Shown here: positions 9,773-18,961 of the stretch, piece after piece
How positions within the stretch are numbered: the first letter of the stretch is position 1
How the letters are laid out: every line of letters starts with the position of its first letter
Origin: Erythrobacter sp. Alg231-14
Lineage (GTDB): Bacteria; Pseudomonadota; Alphaproteobacteria; Sphingomonadales; Sphingomonadaceae
NCBI RefSeq assembly: GCF_900149685.1
Contig: NZ_LT702999.1
Span: forward strand, 2,356,001-2,420,000
DNA: 64,000 nt
Reading direction: 5' to 3'
Made by a program: the position numbers and the translations under genes
Notes under the pieces: generated by a model
Told to the model about the DNA's origin: nothing
Seen by the model: the letters and a program-made list of their open reading frames with translations, nothing else
Database searches by the model: none

Positions 9773-11029
9773 ATGAACGCCCAAGGCATGAAACACGGAA
9801 CGAGAGGCGCGCGTTTGTTGAACACGGGCGAGCGGTTTTCTGCATCGCCGGGTGTTGTATCGCGATTGATTGCGCCCGGTTTTCGTAAAGTGTTGGACCG
9901 TGTTGATGCTGGATTGGAAACCGGCTCATTGTTGGCGCATCTACCCGACGGTTCGACCCGAATGTTGGGCGGGCGTGCGCCAGGATTCGATGTAGAGGTT
10001 GAACTTAGGGATTGGCGCGCTCTTTTGCGGTTGGCCACCGGCGGCGCGATCGGTTGGTTCCAAGCGTATGAAGCGGGGGAATGGGAGGCGAACGATCACG
10101 CGATCTTGTTCGCTTTGTTCTCCGCCAATGTCCGCACATTGGGGGACACCGCGCGCAGTTCGGGGCCGTTCAAATGGGCCGCGCAAATCGGCCATTGGTT
10201 GAACCGCAACAATCGCACAGGGTCGGCGCGTAACATTTCGGCGCATTACGATCTGGGCAATGATTTTTACGCCGCATGGCTTGATGGCTCCATGACCTAT
10301 TCCAGTGCGCTTGAATTGAACGATGGGGATTTTCCCGCCGCCCAACACCGCAAATTGGAAGGCATATCCCAAAGGCTGGGCAATCCCGACACTGTGTTGG
10401 AAATCGGGTGCGGATGGGGCGCGTTGGCCGATCACCTTTCGGGCAAGGGCGCCAAAGTCACCGCAATCAGCCTTTCGGAACAACAGCTCGCTTGGGCAAA
10501 GGCAAGAACATCGCCTGACATTGAATATCGACGCCAAGATTACCGCGATGTCACCGGCACATTCGATGCCATCGCCAGCGTCGAAATGGTCGAAGCATTG
10601 GGCCGCGAATATTGGGGCACATTCATGGACTGCATCGCGCGCAGTTTGAAGCCCGGAGGGCGCGCGGCGATCCAATATATCTCCATCGCAGACGACCTGT
10701 TTGAAACCTATGCCGGCACGGTCGATTTCATCCAAGCCTATGTCTTTCCGGGCGGATTGTTGATCAAGACCAGCGAATTTCGGGCGTTGGCGCAAGAACG
10801 CGGTTTGGATTGGCAGGATCAACGCGATTTTGGCCTCGATTACGCTGAGACGCTGAAATTGTGGCATGATGCGTTCGACTGCGCTGTTGAAGAAGGACGG
10901 CTGCCCGAAGGGTTTGACGATCGCTTCATCCGGTTGTGGCGGTTCTACCTATCCTATTGCGAAGGCGGATTTCGCGCGGGCAATATCGATGTCCATCAAG
11001 TTACGCTGTTGAAACCAAATGCAAATTGA
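9773..11029 (+). CDS. Cyclopropane-fatty-acyl-phospholipid synthase-type SAM methyltransferase
   Basis: The family adds a methylene from SAM to cis double bonds of membrane phospholipid acyl chains. Residues about 140-400 contain ISAHYDLGNDFY and the SAM motif VLEIGCGWGALA. These are followed by EMVEALGREYW, the carbonate-binding region with its glutamate, and YIFPGG-like VFPGGLL. The N-terminal 130 residues are the usual lipid-binding part. ATG 9773 is chosen; the TTG at 9737 and the ATG at 9788 are alternatives, since no ribosome site is clear. A related activity such as furan fatty acid synthesis cannot be excluded. The last 11 bases overlap a longer reading of the next gene. Confidence 0.87.
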   Translation: MNAQGMKHGTRGARLLNTGERFSASPGVVSRLIAPGFRKVLDRVDAGLETGSLLAHLPDGSTRMLGGRAPGFDVEVELRDWRALLRLATGGAIGWFQAYEAGEWEANDHAILFALFSANVRTLGDTARSSGPFKWAAQIGHWLNRNNRTGSARNISAHYDLGNDFYAAWLDGSMTYSSALELNDGDFPAAQHRKLEGISQRLGNPDTVLEIGCGWGALADHLSGKGAKVTAISLSEQQLAWAKARTSPDIEYRRQDYRDVTGTFDAIASVEMVEALGREYWGTFMDCIARSLKPGGRAAIQYISIADDLFETYAGTVDFIQAYVFPGGLLIKTSEFRALAQERGLDWQDQRDFGLDYAETLKLWHDAFDCAVEEGRLPEGFDDRFIRLWRFYLSYCEGGFRAGNIDVHQVTLLKPNAN

Positions 11030-11048
11030 GACGAGAAAGGTCCAACCT

Positions 11049-12248
11049 ATGAAAATCACCTCTTTGAAATTGGGTGCGATGACGGCGTTGGGCGCTTTGG
11101 CGATCAGCGGTTGCAGTTACAGCAGCGCCGAAGGTCTTGAGAGCGCGCCGGCGTCTCTTGAACCGGTTACTTTGATGCAACCAAGCGATGTGGACCCAGC
11201 CGAACTTCAGGTTTTGTTTTGGAACACCGAACAACGTTCGACCCGGTTCCGCGATATGGAAAGCTGGTTTGCCGGTCATGAAGTGCCCGCTTCATCATCT
11301 CCACGCGCGCTGGCGCAGGGGGAACCCTTGCCAGAGGCGTTGGCGCTGGAAATCCGCCAAACTATGGCGGATACAGGCGCCGCGGGCGTGATGGTCTATA
11401 AAAATGGCGGTGTCCGGTTTGAAGATTATGGACTGGGGATGGCAGCGGGCGATCGCTGGACCAGTTTCTCGGTCGCGAAAAGCTTCACATCAACATTGTT
11501 GGGCGCGGCGTTGAACGATGGTTTCATCGCAAGCCTGGATGATCCGGTGACGCAATATGTGCCCGGCCTTGTCGGTTCGGCTTATGACGGCGTGAGTGTG
11601 CGGCAAATTGCAACCATGACAAGCGGCGTCGCTTGGAACGAAGATTACACCGATCCGAACAGCGACGTGGCGCAAATGAACCGCTTTGTCGTCGAATACG
11701 GCGCGGATGCCATCGTTGCGCAGATGCGCGAATTGGACCGGGAAGCTGAGCCGGGCGAAAAGTGGGTCTACAAAACCGGCGAAACCAATCTGATCGGTAT
11801 GGTCATTGAAAACGCCGTTGGTCTTCCGCTTGCGGAATACGCTCAGGAAAAGATTGTGGAGCCGGCCGGCTTTGAAAGCGGTCTGTTCTGGATGGTCGAT
11901 CCGCGCGGAGGCAATATTGGCGGGTGCTGTTTGTCGCTGACCCTTTCCGACTATACGCGGATGGGATTGTTCGCTCTTGAAGGTGGGGGCGATGTCGTGC
12001 CGACCGGATGGTTTGACGAAGCCGGAGATTCGCTGGTCGATTTTGGCACATCGGGCTTTGGCTATGGCTACCAATGGTGGACCTATCCCGGCGGCTATGG
12101 CGCTCAGGGAATTTTTGGCCAATCGATCACTTTGATCCCAGAGGAAGAATTGGTCCTGACAGTGATCAGCAATTGGTCCACTGCGACCAGCAACGATCAC
12201 CGTGCCGCATGGCGTGCGGTCGGCGCAAAGATCGCGGCGATTGATTGA
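11049..12248 (+). CDS. Serine hydrolase of the beta-lactamase/penicillin-binding-protein superfamily, lipoprotein
   Basis: ATG 11049 follows GAGAAAGG and gives a lipoprotein signal ending in the lipobox ISGC (Cys near residue 22), so it is preferred over ATG 11019. The nucleophile motif SVAKSF is the SxxK of class C beta-lactamases, with a YKTGETN segment at the expected YxN place and GIFGQ in place of the KTG or HxG box. Members include esterases, D-aminopeptidases and EstB-type enzymes. Real beta-lactam hydrolysis is not implied. It should act in the periplasm or at the outer membrane. A terminator-like hairpin follows at 12261-12286. Confidence 0.85.
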   Translation: MKITSLKLGAMTALGALAISGCSYSSAEGLESAPASLEPVTLMQPSDVDPAELQVLFWNTEQRSTRFRDMESWFAGHEVPASSSPRALAQGEPLPEALALEIRQTMADTGAAGVMVYKNGGVRFEDYGLGMAAGDRWTSFSVAKSFTSTLLGAALNDGFIASLDDPVTQYVPGLVGSAYDGVSVRQIATMTSGVAWNEDYTDPNSDVAQMNRFVVEYGADAIVAQMRELDREAEPGEKWVYKTGETNLIGMVIENAVGLPLAEYAQEKIVEPAGFESGLFWMVDPRGGNIGGCCLSLTLSDYTRMGLFALEGGGDVVPTGWFDEAGDSLVDFGTSGFGYGYQWWTYPGGYGAQGIFGQSITLIPEEELVLTVISNWSTATSNDHRAAWRAVGAKIAAID

Positions 12249-12260
12249 TGATTGATCGGG

Positions 12261-12286
12261 GAAAGGCCGCGTCCGGGCGGTCTTTC
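12261..12286. terminator. hairpin between two convergent genes, likely bidirectional terminator
   Basis: GAAAGGCCGC (12261-12270) pairs with GCGGTCTTTC (12277-12286) over 10 positions with one G-T wobble; the loop is GTCCGG. It lies between the serine hydrolase (plus) and the PilZ gene (minus), which converge here. The A-rich and T-rich bases are within the stem rather than behind it, so strength is uncertain. Confidence 0.6.
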
Positions 12287-12297
12287 ACCCATTCAGA

Positions 12298-12642
12298 TCA
12301 CATCGGGCGATAGACGCCGGTGTTGCTGTATCGTTGCAGGATGTTGTCGTGCACGATTGGGCTGAGCAATTCTTCGAATGCACAGCCGACGATGCAATTG
12401 TCCCACCAAACGACCTGACCTTGGAGTGATTCCAGACCGGGTAGGGTCAACCAGCACATTTGCCCTTCGTGCATGCGATTGATCGACGCCGCCGAATAGC
12501 CAGAGATCGAAAGATCGTGAACGACGCTTTGAAACGCGCGTCCGCCCGAAGCCCGCAGCGTTGCCGGAATGGTAAGCCGTGTGCGCGGTGAGCAGCGATC
12601 TTCTTGTGCTGCAACTTTGTAACGGTCGCTGTCGGTGGGCAT
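12298..12642 (-). CDS. PilZ-domain protein (probable cyclic-di-GMP receptor)
   Basis: ATG 12642 is preceded on its strand by GGAGAG 12 bases upstream, better than the longer start at 12681. The 114-residue product is little more than one PilZ domain. An arginine-rich stretch DRCSPRTR corresponds to the RxxxR c-di-GMP switch, and DLSISGYS matches the D/N-x-S-x-x-G motif. Such proteins bind c-di-GMP and change motility, biofilm or polysaccharide output. No effector domain is fused. Any link to the exopolysaccharide locus 28 kb away is speculation. A hairpin at 12757-12778 lies in its upstream region. Confidence 0.85.
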   Translation of the reverse strand: MPTDSDRYKVAAQEDRCSPRTRLTIPATLRASGGRAFQSVVHDLSISGYSAASINRMHEGQMCWLTLPGLESLQGQVVWWDNCIVGCAFEELLSPIVHDNILQRYSNTGVYRPM

Positions 12643-12756
12643 GGCCTTGCAACTCTCTCCAAAAAATAAGTGCCCAACCATGGGGGCATTCGATCCGGCC
12701 TGTATCTCGGATTTGCCTTGATGGAGAGTTTCAACGGTTGGTTAACGGCGAGGTAA

Positions 12757-12778
12757 GGGGTGCAATTTTTTGCATCCC
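12757..12778 (-). promoter_or_regulatory. hairpin upstream of the PilZ gene in the 257-base gap 12643-12899
   Basis: GGGGTGCAA (12757-12765) and TTGCATCCC (12770-12778) form a 9-position stem with one G-T wobble and a TTTT loop, about 115 bases upstream of the PilZ start. A second small stem, GGGAT-GAA-ATCCC at 12877-12889, follows the end of the SDR gene. Neither is followed by a T-run on the minus strand. No other gene is seen in this gap. Confidence 0.4.
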
Positions 12779-12899
12779 AACCCCGCACAAACCTGCGGAA
12801 TAGCGATTCAATGGCGAATGGCATCCGGCGCGGCCTGTGACCGCGTGACTTTGGTTAAGTTTTGGGAAACGCGATCGGGATGAAATCCCAATCCGCCAA

Positions 12900-13613
12900 T
12901 CAATCCACGCGTTCGCGGTGCCCGGTCGGAAAGTCTTCTTGCAAAAGCGCGGTGATGCGCGCCGCAACGGCCTCTGGCGGTTTCACACTTTCGGGGTTTT
13001 CACCGGGATAGGCGCGGGCCCGCATCTCTGTGCGTGTTGCGCCGGGATCGATGATCGCAACGCGAAGCGGGCTCAACTTCTCGACTTCGGCCCCGTATGT
13101 TTCAAGCAAGTTGTCAAACGCTGCCTTTGTCGAACCATAGGCGCCCCAGAATGGGCGCGGGGATGCGCCGACGCTGCTGGTCAGGCCGATAACACGGCCG
13201 GCCTTGGCGCTGCGCAGCAAGGGATCAAACGCAGCAAGCAATGCATGCGTTGCCACGACATTGGTCATGATCGCTTGATTGAATTGTTTCGCTTCGACTT
13301 GGGCCAACGGCGACAATTGCGGCAAAAACGCCGCCGAAATCACCATAATATCCAACGCTTCCCAACGACCAGCAATCGCGGCTGCCAAACGGGCAACGGC
13401 GTCTTGTTCGGTCAAATCGATCGGAGCGATCGTGGATGATCCGCCAACCGCATGGATTCGATCCTCAACCTCTTCCAACGCTTTCACTTTGCGAGCGACC
13501 AGAATGACATGCGCCCCGGCCTCTGCCAAAGCCAGAGCGGTCGCCGCGCCGATGCCGCGACTTGCGCCGGTGACAAGCGCGGTTTGGCCGGAAAGCGGTT
13601 TGGTCTCTGTCAT
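12900..13613 (-). CDS. Short-chain dehydrogenase/reductase
   Basis: A classical SDR of 237 residues. The NAD(P) motif TGASRGIG is near residues 14-21. The catalytic series is SSVGA (Ser), then YGSTKAA (Tyr-x-x-x-Lys), and the cofactor loop is DPGATRTEM. The substrate is unknown. ATG 13613 is used rather than the TTG at 13616. It starts 4 bases beyond the purF stop on the same strand, so it is probably cotranscribed with purF although it has no known role in purine synthesis. The NVVATH and NNAG-equivalent ISAAFL region is slightly unusual. Confidence 0.9.
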   Translation of the reverse strand: MTETKPLSGQTALVTGASRGIGAATALALAEAGAHVILVARKVKALEEVEDRIHAVGGSSTIAPIDLTEQDAVARLAAAIAGRWEALDIMVISAAFLPQLSPLAQVEAKQFNQAIMTNVVATHALLAAFDPLLRSAKAGRVIGLTSSVGASPRPFWGAYGSTKAAFDNLLETYGAEVEKLSPLRVAIIDPGATRTEMRARAYPGENPESVKPPEAVAARITALLQEDFPTGHRERVD

Positions 13614-13616
13614 CAA

Positions 13617-15161
13617 TCAAGCAGCCTTTGGATCAGCAACATTGGTGTCTTTCGCGGGGGGATCAAATGGGAGTTCATCCGATTTGTCATCTTTGCGCGC
13701 GTTGTCGGTCAATGGGGTGGGGTAGTCGCCTGTGAAACAAGCATCGCAAAATTGCGGGCAAGCGGAATTGCGGCCCGATGACGATCCCACCGCGCGATAC
13801 AGGCCATCGATTGAGATAAAGGCGAGGCTGTCGGCTTTGATGAATTCACGCATCGGTTCCAAATCCATCCGCGCAGCGAGCAGTTTGGAACGTTCGGGCG
13901 TGTCTACACCGTAAAAGCATGAATGCGCCGTCGGTGGGCTGGCCACCCGGAAATGCACCTCGGCGGCGCCGGCTTCGCGCATCATTTCGACGATCTTCAT
14001 GCTGGTTGTGCCGCGCACAATCGAATCGTCGATCAGGACAATTTTCTTACCAGCGACCAATTCGCGGTTGGCGTTGTGTTTGCGTTTTACGCCGGCGTGG
14101 CGGGCGCTGTCAGATGGTTGGATAAAGGTGCGCCCGACATAGTGCGATCGGATGATGCCCAATTCAAACGGTAGGCCCGATTGCTGCGCGTAGCCGATCG
14201 CTGCGGGGACGCCGCTATCGGGTACAGGAACAACAAGGTCCGCATCGCACGCCGATTCGAGCGCGAGTTGTTCGCCAATCGCCTTGCGCGCACCGTACAC
14301 GCTTTGACCGGCGAAAAAGCTGTCGGGACGACTGAAATAGACGTGTTCAAAGATGCAAGGGCGGGGGCTTTGATTGCCAAATGGATGCAGGCTTTTGACC
14401 TCTCCGTCGAAATCGACCTGGATCATTTCGCCCGGTTCAACTTCGCGGATCATTTCCGCGCCGACGACGTCAAACGCCACGCTTTCGCTGGCAAACAGGA
14501 TCGAATCGCCCATTTTACCCATCACCAACGGGCGGATGCCCAATGGATCACGGCACGCGATCATGCCCGTCGGCGTCATCACGACCAAGGCGTAGGCCCC
14601 TTCGACCAAACGCAGCGCATCAATCAATCGATCGGCAACCGTCGGATACCGCGAGGTTGCGACCAAATGGATTATAACCTCGGTGTCAGAGGTCGATTGG
14701 AAGATCGAGCCTTTGCCCACCAAATCTTTGCGCAAAGCCTGAGCGTTGGAAATGTTGCCGTTATGAGCGATCGCAAAACCACCACTTGCCAATTCTGCGT
14801 AGAGCGGTTGGACGTTGCGCAGGCCGGCACCGCCTGTCGTGGAATAGCGCACATGGCCCGCGGCCATATTGCCCGGCAATTCCGCTATCGCTTCGGCCGA
14901 TGAGAAATTCTCAGCGACATGGCCAAGGCCCCTGCGCGAGATAAAATCTTTTCCATCGAAACTGGTGATGCCCACGGCCTCTTGCCCGCGATGCTGCAAT
15001 GCGTGCAGGCCAAGCGCCGTCGCCGCAGCAGCCGTTTCGGCGTTGATGGCGCCAAACACGCCGCACTCTTCACGAAGCTTATCCCCATCCTCATCACGAA
15101 AAGGGTGCGTGAGATTGCCAAATGCTTGGCCAAGCTGTCGTTGAATATCGGTCTTTGCCAT
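13617..15161 (-). CDS. purF: Amidophosphoribosyltransferase
   Basis: PurF makes 5-phosphoribosylamine from PRPP and glutamine, the first step of purine synthesis. The 514-residue protein has an N-terminal propeptide of 32 residues before the Ntn-glutaminase nucleophile in ECGVFG (Cys33). This is followed by ALQHRGQEA and YSTTGG. The C-terminal phosphoribosyltransferase domain has the PRPP motif VLIDDSIVRGTT. A cluster of cysteines in the C-terminal half (for example CPQFCDACFTGDYP) may include Fe-S ligands as in the Bacillus-type enzyme. cvpA, a common upstream neighbour, is absent. A bulged hairpin lies about 85 bases upstream at 15246-15272. Confidence 0.96.
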   Translation of the reverse strand: MAKTDIQRQLGQAFGNLTHPFRDEDGDKLREECGVFGAINAETAAAATALGLHALQHRGQEAVGITSFDGKDFISRRGLGHVAENFSSAEAIAELPGNMAAGHVRYSTTGGAGLRNVQPLYAELASGGFAIAHNGNISNAQALRKDLVGKGSIFQSTSDTEVIIHLVATSRYPTVADRLIDALRLVEGAYALVVMTPTGMIACRDPLGIRPLVMGKMGDSILFASESVAFDVVGAEMIREVEPGEMIQVDFDGEVKSLHPFGNQSPRPCIFEHVYFSRPDSFFAGQSVYGARKAIGEQLALESACDADLVVPVPDSGVPAAIGYAQQSGLPFELGIIRSHYVGRTFIQPSDSARHAGVKRKHNANRELVAGKKIVLIDDSIVRGTTSMKIVEMMREAGAAEVHFRVASPPTAHSCFYGVDTPERSKLLAARMDLEPMREFIKADSLAFISIDGLYRAVGSSSGRNSACPQFCDACFTGDYPTPLTDNARKDDKSDELPFDPPAKDTNVADPKAA

Positions 15162-15457
15162 CGCGTTGTTGGTGTCCGCTGTGCTGCCCGAGCTGGAGCG
15201 CGCTCAATGACGATGTTACGGATCAATTACAAGAGCTGATCAGACGGATCGGTGGACCTTTTTCCACGATCCTTTGCATCGCCGCCGGGATAACCCACAG
15301 AGGCGCCGTGGTCGGCCGGTTGTGCACTTGCATTGGTCCGCTTAAAGCCGCCGTTCAGCTTTGCTTTGCCACCGGCGTGATGTCGTCTGGCTTTGCCATC
15401 GCAGCGCAAGACGTAGACCACACGCCGAACACCGCACCACAATGAACCGGGGCACGC
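15162..15457. promoter_or_regulatory. divergent intergenic region between purF and lolC with a 10-bp bulged inverted repeat
   Basis: This 296-base gap separates oppositely oriented genes and must hold both promoters. GGATC-G-GTGGA (15246-15256) pairs with TCCAC-GATCC (15263-15272), a 10-bp stem with one bulged G and loop CCTTTT. It would lie in the purF leader or operator. Reading frames on both strands here look like non-coding by composition (cysteine- and arginine-rich), and no small gene is claimed. Confidence 0.5.
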
Positions 15458-16696
15458 ATGCTTACTCCCTTTGAAAGAATGATCGCCAAACGGTATTTGT
15501 GGCCGGGCAAAGGCGAAGCATTCATCGCATTGGTCGCAAGCATATCGATCGGTGTTGTCATGTTGTCTGTGGCGATGTTGGTCCTTGTGATGAGCGTGAT
15601 GGGCGGTTTCCGCACCGAAATGCTTGAGAAATTTTCGGGCCTAAACGGACACGCCATTATCCAAGCATACGGAGGCGAACTCGATAATTGGGAAGGGGTC
15701 CTTCAACAAGTTCGCGAAACCGAAGGCGTGATCAACGCGTCGCCTTTGATCGAACAACCCTTGCTTGCCAGTTTCAACGGGCGCGCCAATGCGGTGTTTG
15801 TGCGGGGCAATACGGATGAAGACATCGCGGATTTGAACGACAAAGTGTTGTTGGGCGATATCGCCAGCATTCAACCGGGATCGCGGAAAGTCGCAATTGG
15901 ATCGCGCCTAGCGGCCAATATGGGCGCACGGGTTGGCGACACGATCACGATCATCAACCCGCAAGGGCGCACAACGCCATTCGGCACATCAATCCGCCAA
16001 TTGGGTTACGAAGTCGGCGTGATCTTTGAAATCGGCCTTTATGACTTTGACGAAACCTTTGTCATTATGCCGATGGAAGACGCCCAGACATTGTTGTTGT
16101 TGGACGACAAGATTGGTTTGATCGAGGTGACCGTGACCGACCCCGACAACGTTGAAGGTATCCTTGAACCGGTTCAGGGAGCGTTGACGGGCCGGGCTGC
16201 CATCGCCGATTGGAAGACGATCAACTCAACCCTATTCGAAGCGTTGGAAGTGGAACGCGTCGCGATGTTCTTTGTCCTTAGCTTTATGGTGTTGGTGGCG
16301 TCATTTAACATTCTATCGAGCTTGGTCATGTTGGTGAGAGCCAAGACCAGAGACATTGCGATTATGCGCACAATGGGCGCGACACGGCGCAATCTGCTCA
16401 AGATTTTCGTGACAACCGGTACAACCATCGGAACGATCGGCACGGTCACCGGGCTGATCCTTGGCTTTGTATTATTGTATTTCCGCAATCCGATTGTCGA
16501 AGGCGTCGCTTTTCTCACTGGTGTGGAGATTTGGGACCCTCAGGTTCGTTTCCTGACGACATTGCCCGTTCGCGTGGATCCTTGGGAGATTGTCGGAATC
16601 ACCGCATTGGGCATTGGTCTAAGTTTTCTCGCCACCCTTTATCCGGCGCTAAAGGCGTCCAACACCGATCCTGTTCAGGTGCTGCGCTATGAATAA
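15458..16696 (+). CDS. lolC: Lipoprotein-releasing ABC transporter permease (LolC/LolE family)
   Basis: This is the membrane part of the Lol exporter that lifts outer-membrane lipoproteins out of the inner membrane. It has 412 residues. The N-terminus [10 protein letters not shown] is the family's cytoplasmic lead. TM1 is at about 22-48, a large periplasmic domain spans 50-260, and three TM segments lie in about 265-400 with [13 protein letters not shown] in the coupling region. Alphaproteobacteria commonly carry a single LolC/E-type permease that would act as a homodimer, and no second copy is seen here. It overlaps lolD by 8 bases. Confidence 0.92.
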   Translation: MLTPFERMIAKRYLWPGKGEAFIALVASISIGVVMLSVAMLVLVMSVMGGFRTEMLEKFSGLNGHAIIQAYGGELDNWEGVLQQVRETEGVINASPLIEQPLLASFNGRANAVFVRGNTDEDIADLNDKVLLGDIASIQPGSRKVAIGSRLAANMGARVGDTITIINPQGRTTPFGTSIRQLGYEVGVIFEIGLYDFDETFVIMPMEDAQTLLLLDDKIGLIEVTVTDPDNVEGILEPVQGALTGRAAIADWKTINSTLFEALEVERVAMFFVLSFMVLVASFNILSSLVMLVRAKTRDIAIMRTMGATRRNLLKIFVTTGTTIGTIGTVTGLILGFVLLYFRNPIVEGVAFLTGVEIWDPQVRFLTTLPVRVDPWEIVGITALGIGLSFLATLYPALKASNTDPVQVLRYE

Positions 16697-17381
16697 TCTG
16701 CAAACCGACAACGGGCCGATCGTGGCCCTACGTGACCTTAAGCGCAGCTTTGAGCAGGGCGGCGAACGCATTGATGTTTTGCGCGGGGTCAATCTTAATA
16801 TCGCGCCAGGCGAACTTGTCGCGCTTCTTGGCCCTTCGGGGTCGGGCAAATCCACGATGCTTCAGGCCGTCGGCCTTCTCGAAGGCGGGTTCGAAGGATC
16901 GATAGCGATTGCAGGAGAGGCTGCGGAGAACATGGCCTCTGATCAACGCACCCGCGTTCGGCGAGACCATTTGGGTTTTGTCTATCAATTCCATCACCTG
17001 CTGCCTGATTTCAACGCGACGGAAAATGTCGTGATGCCGCAAATGGTCGCTGGCACGCCCGAAAGCGAAGCGAAAGTGCGCGCCGAAAGCCTTTTGGAAA
17101 GCCTTGGATTGGGCCATCGCCTTACCCACCGGCCGAGCCAGCTTTCCGGGGGTGAGCAACAGCGCGTCGCCGTGGCGCGGGCGTTGGCCAACCGCCCAAC
17201 ATTGGTTTTGGCGGATGAGCCAACCGGCAATCTGGACGAGGCAACCTCGGACGCGGTTCTGGGTCAATTCCTTGAACTTGTGCGCGGGGAAGGGAGCGCG
17301 GCTTTGGTCGCGACACACAATGAACGTTTGGCTGCCCGGATGGATCGGGTTGTGCGGTTGCATGACGGCGTGTTGGAATAA
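16689..17381 (+). CDS. lolD: Lipoprotein-releasing ABC transporter ATP-binding protein
   Basis: The 230-residue ATPase has Walker [10 protein letters not shown] (about residues 49-57), a Q-loop in [12 protein letters not shown], the signature [15 protein letters not shown], Walker B VLADEP, and the D-loop TGNLDEAT. The [14 protein letters not shown] stretch is typical of LolD. It powers release of lipoproteins by the permease encoded just upstream, with which it is translationally coupled by an 8-base overlap. Confidence 0.95.
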   Translation: MNNLQTDNGPIVALRDLKRSFEQGGERIDVLRGVNLNIAPGELVALLGPSGSGKSTMLQAVGLLEGGFEGSIAIAGEAAENMASDQRTRVRRDHLGFVYQFHHLLPDFNATENVVMPQMVAGTPESEAKVRAESLLESLGLGHRLTHRPSQLSGGEQQRVAVARALANRPTLVLADEPTGNLDEATSDAVLGQFLELVRGEGSAALVATHNERLAARMDRVVRLHDGVLE

Positions 17382-17539
17382 CCCACTTGGCGAGTGACAT
17401 TGCCGCTTTGCAGATTTGAGCTCGCGCCCGCTTTGGGGCTATGTTCGACCCTGCTCGCGCGCTGAGTTTGTAACCTCTCGGTGATCACGCGCCAAGGGGA
17501 TGAGTGAAATCGGGACGCGCGCCATGGGAGAGACACATT

Positions 17540-18073
17540 ATGCTTTCGATGATCTACCCGATTGCGTTGCTACAGGCTGTGGCTGCGCCTGAACCGGCCG
17601 CCGCGCCTTCATCGGCGGCACCGTGCGGCACCGAAGCGCACGCCGGATTTGATCTTTGGGTTGGCGAATGGGACGTCTTCCCCAATGGCAGCGAAACCCA
17701 AGTCGCCACCAGCCGGATCGAAAGATTGTCGGCCGGATGTTCAATCCGCGAACATTGGACACCGTTTGAAGGGCCAGACGGGATCAGTCTGTCGATGGTC
17801 AATCAAAACACCGGGCGATGGGAACAAACATGGGTTGGCGGCGATGGCGCGCGCGTCGATTTTGAAGGCGGTGTTGTTGACGGCAAAATGGTTTTGACCG
17901 GATATTGGGACAATATTGGTGGTCCGGGGCAAGACGCGCTGATCCGTATGACCTACACATCGCGAGACGATGGTAGCGTGCGCCAATTCGGTCAGGCCTC
18001 GACGGATCATGGTCTTTCATGGCAAACAAGCTTTGATTTGATTTATCGACCAAAGGACCGGGCGACACCATGA
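17540..18073 (+). CDS. Secreted protein of unknown function (W-x-GEW beta-rich family, DUF1579-like)
   Basis: ATG 17540 follows GGGAGAGA and gives an N-terminal hydrophobic stretch with Ala/Pro-rich tail (about 1-28) that looks like a signal peptide. The mature part has LWVGEWDVFP, then SIREHW and repeated beta-strand patterns (VNQNTGRWEQTW, DGKMVLTGYW). This resembles lipocalin-like DUF1579 proteins, a comparison made from memory. Two cysteines might form a disulfide. No enzymatic motif is visible. Its stop overlaps the glutathione peroxidase ATG by 4 bases, so the two are probably coexpressed. Confidence 0.7.
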   Translation: MLSMIYPIALLQAVAAPEPAAAPSSAAPCGTEAHAGFDLWVGEWDVFPNGSETQVATSRIERLSAGCSIREHWTPFEGPDGISLSMVNQNTGRWEQTWVGGDGARVDFEGGVVDGKMVLTGYWDNIGGPGQDALIRMTYTSRDDGSVRQFGQASTDHGLSWQTSFDLIYRPKDRATP

Positions 18074-18549
18074 CCACTATTGCCGATTTCACCGTCACGA
18101 CCAACCGCGGCGAAGACCTCGACCTATCGACCAAACAAGGGACTGTCTTGTTGGTGGTCAACACCGCCAGCAAATGCGGCTTTACCCCGCAATATGACGG
18201 TCTCGAAGAGCTGTATCAGCAATTCAAGGATAGCGATTTCGAAGTCCTAGGTTTCCCCTGCAATCAATTTGGCGCGCAGGAACCCGGCAACGCCGATGAG
18301 ATCGCCGAATTTTGCAAAGTGAATTTTGGCGTGACGTTTCCCTTGATGAAGAAAATCGACGTCAACGGGCCGGACGCATCGCCTTTGTATGACTGGATGA
18401 AGTCTGAGAAAAAGGGCCTGATGGGCTCCACTTCGGTCAAATGGAACTTCACCAAATTCCTGATCAACCGCGATGGCGCGGTGGTGAAACGCTACGGTCC
18501 GCAAGACACCCCGAAAAGCATCGCGAAAGACATCGAAAAGCTGCTCTGA
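18070..18549 (+). CDS. Glutathione peroxidase family protein (thiol peroxidase)
   Basis: It has 159 residues with a thioredoxin fold. The peroxidatic cysteine is Cys36 in NTASKCGFTPQ, with Gln70 in FGAQEPG and Trp125-Asn126 in KWNFTKF completing the catalytic tetrad. There is a FPCNQFG motif with a second cysteine (Cys64) and a further Cys82, so it probably resolves through an intramolecular disulfide and is recycled by thioredoxin, as in most bacterial homologues. It reduces hydrogen peroxide or lipid hydroperoxides. No signal peptide is seen. Confidence 0.95.
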   Translation: MTTIADFTVTTNRGEDLDLSTKQGTVLLVVNTASKCGFTPQYDGLEELYQQFKDSDFEVLGFPCNQFGAQEPGNADEIAEFCKVNFGVTFPLMKKIDVNGPDASPLYDWMKSEKKGLMGSTSVKWNFTKFLINRDGAVVKRYGPQDTPKSIAKDIEKLL

Positions 18550-18849
18550 TTAGAGGCGCTGTTTCCAATGCCAGCGCAAGGGCTTGCTGTGTTCACGGAC
18601 CAGCAGCCCTTTCGCTTCAAGATCCAATTGCACCGTTTTTGCCCACCAACCCGCTGTCTTGCCCCCGGGGAATAAATCCAGGTTGAGCAACGGTTTCACC
18701 GCGTCGACGATGTCGGATTGAGTCATACCGGACGGGGCCGTCGGTAGGGCGCGATCAAAGGCCGATTTCATGTCGGAATATTTGGATCGGTTCACGCGGC
18801 TGGTCGTGCCCGGCACGTTGACGTTTTCCACTTCGATCATGTCGCCCAT
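18550..18849 (-). CDS. Small conserved protein, DUF6958-like
   Basis: A 99-residue protein without signal or membrane segment. It has the pattern IEVENVNVPG near the start, then a helical part, then KTAGWWAKTVQLDLEAKGL and a basic end, SKPLRWHWKQRL. From memory this matches DUF6958 proteins, which look like small winged-helix folds; the function is unknown. The start could also be three codons later at the second methionine. It converges with the glutathione peroxidase gene with no gap. Confidence 0.7.
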   Translation of the reverse strand: MGDMIEVENVNVPGTTSRVNRSKYSDMKSAFDRALPTAPSGMTQSDIVDAVKPLLNLDLFPGGKTAGWWAKTVQLDLEAKGLLVREHSKPLRWHWKQRL

Positions 18850-18961
18850 CGCGTCCTCCCATATTGCGACGGTTTGGTAAGCCTAGCTTGCCCCCAGCTT
18901 TTCCCCAAGAGCCGCCCGCGCACCCTTGAACGCAGGGCGCTGAGGCGTAACTCTATAAACC

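Noticed and set aside
15227..15442. Small minus-strand frame of 71 codons upstream of purF as a gene
   Set aside because: Composition is arginine- and glycine-rich without a ribosome site or motif; cvpA, which would be expected here, is clearly not encoded.
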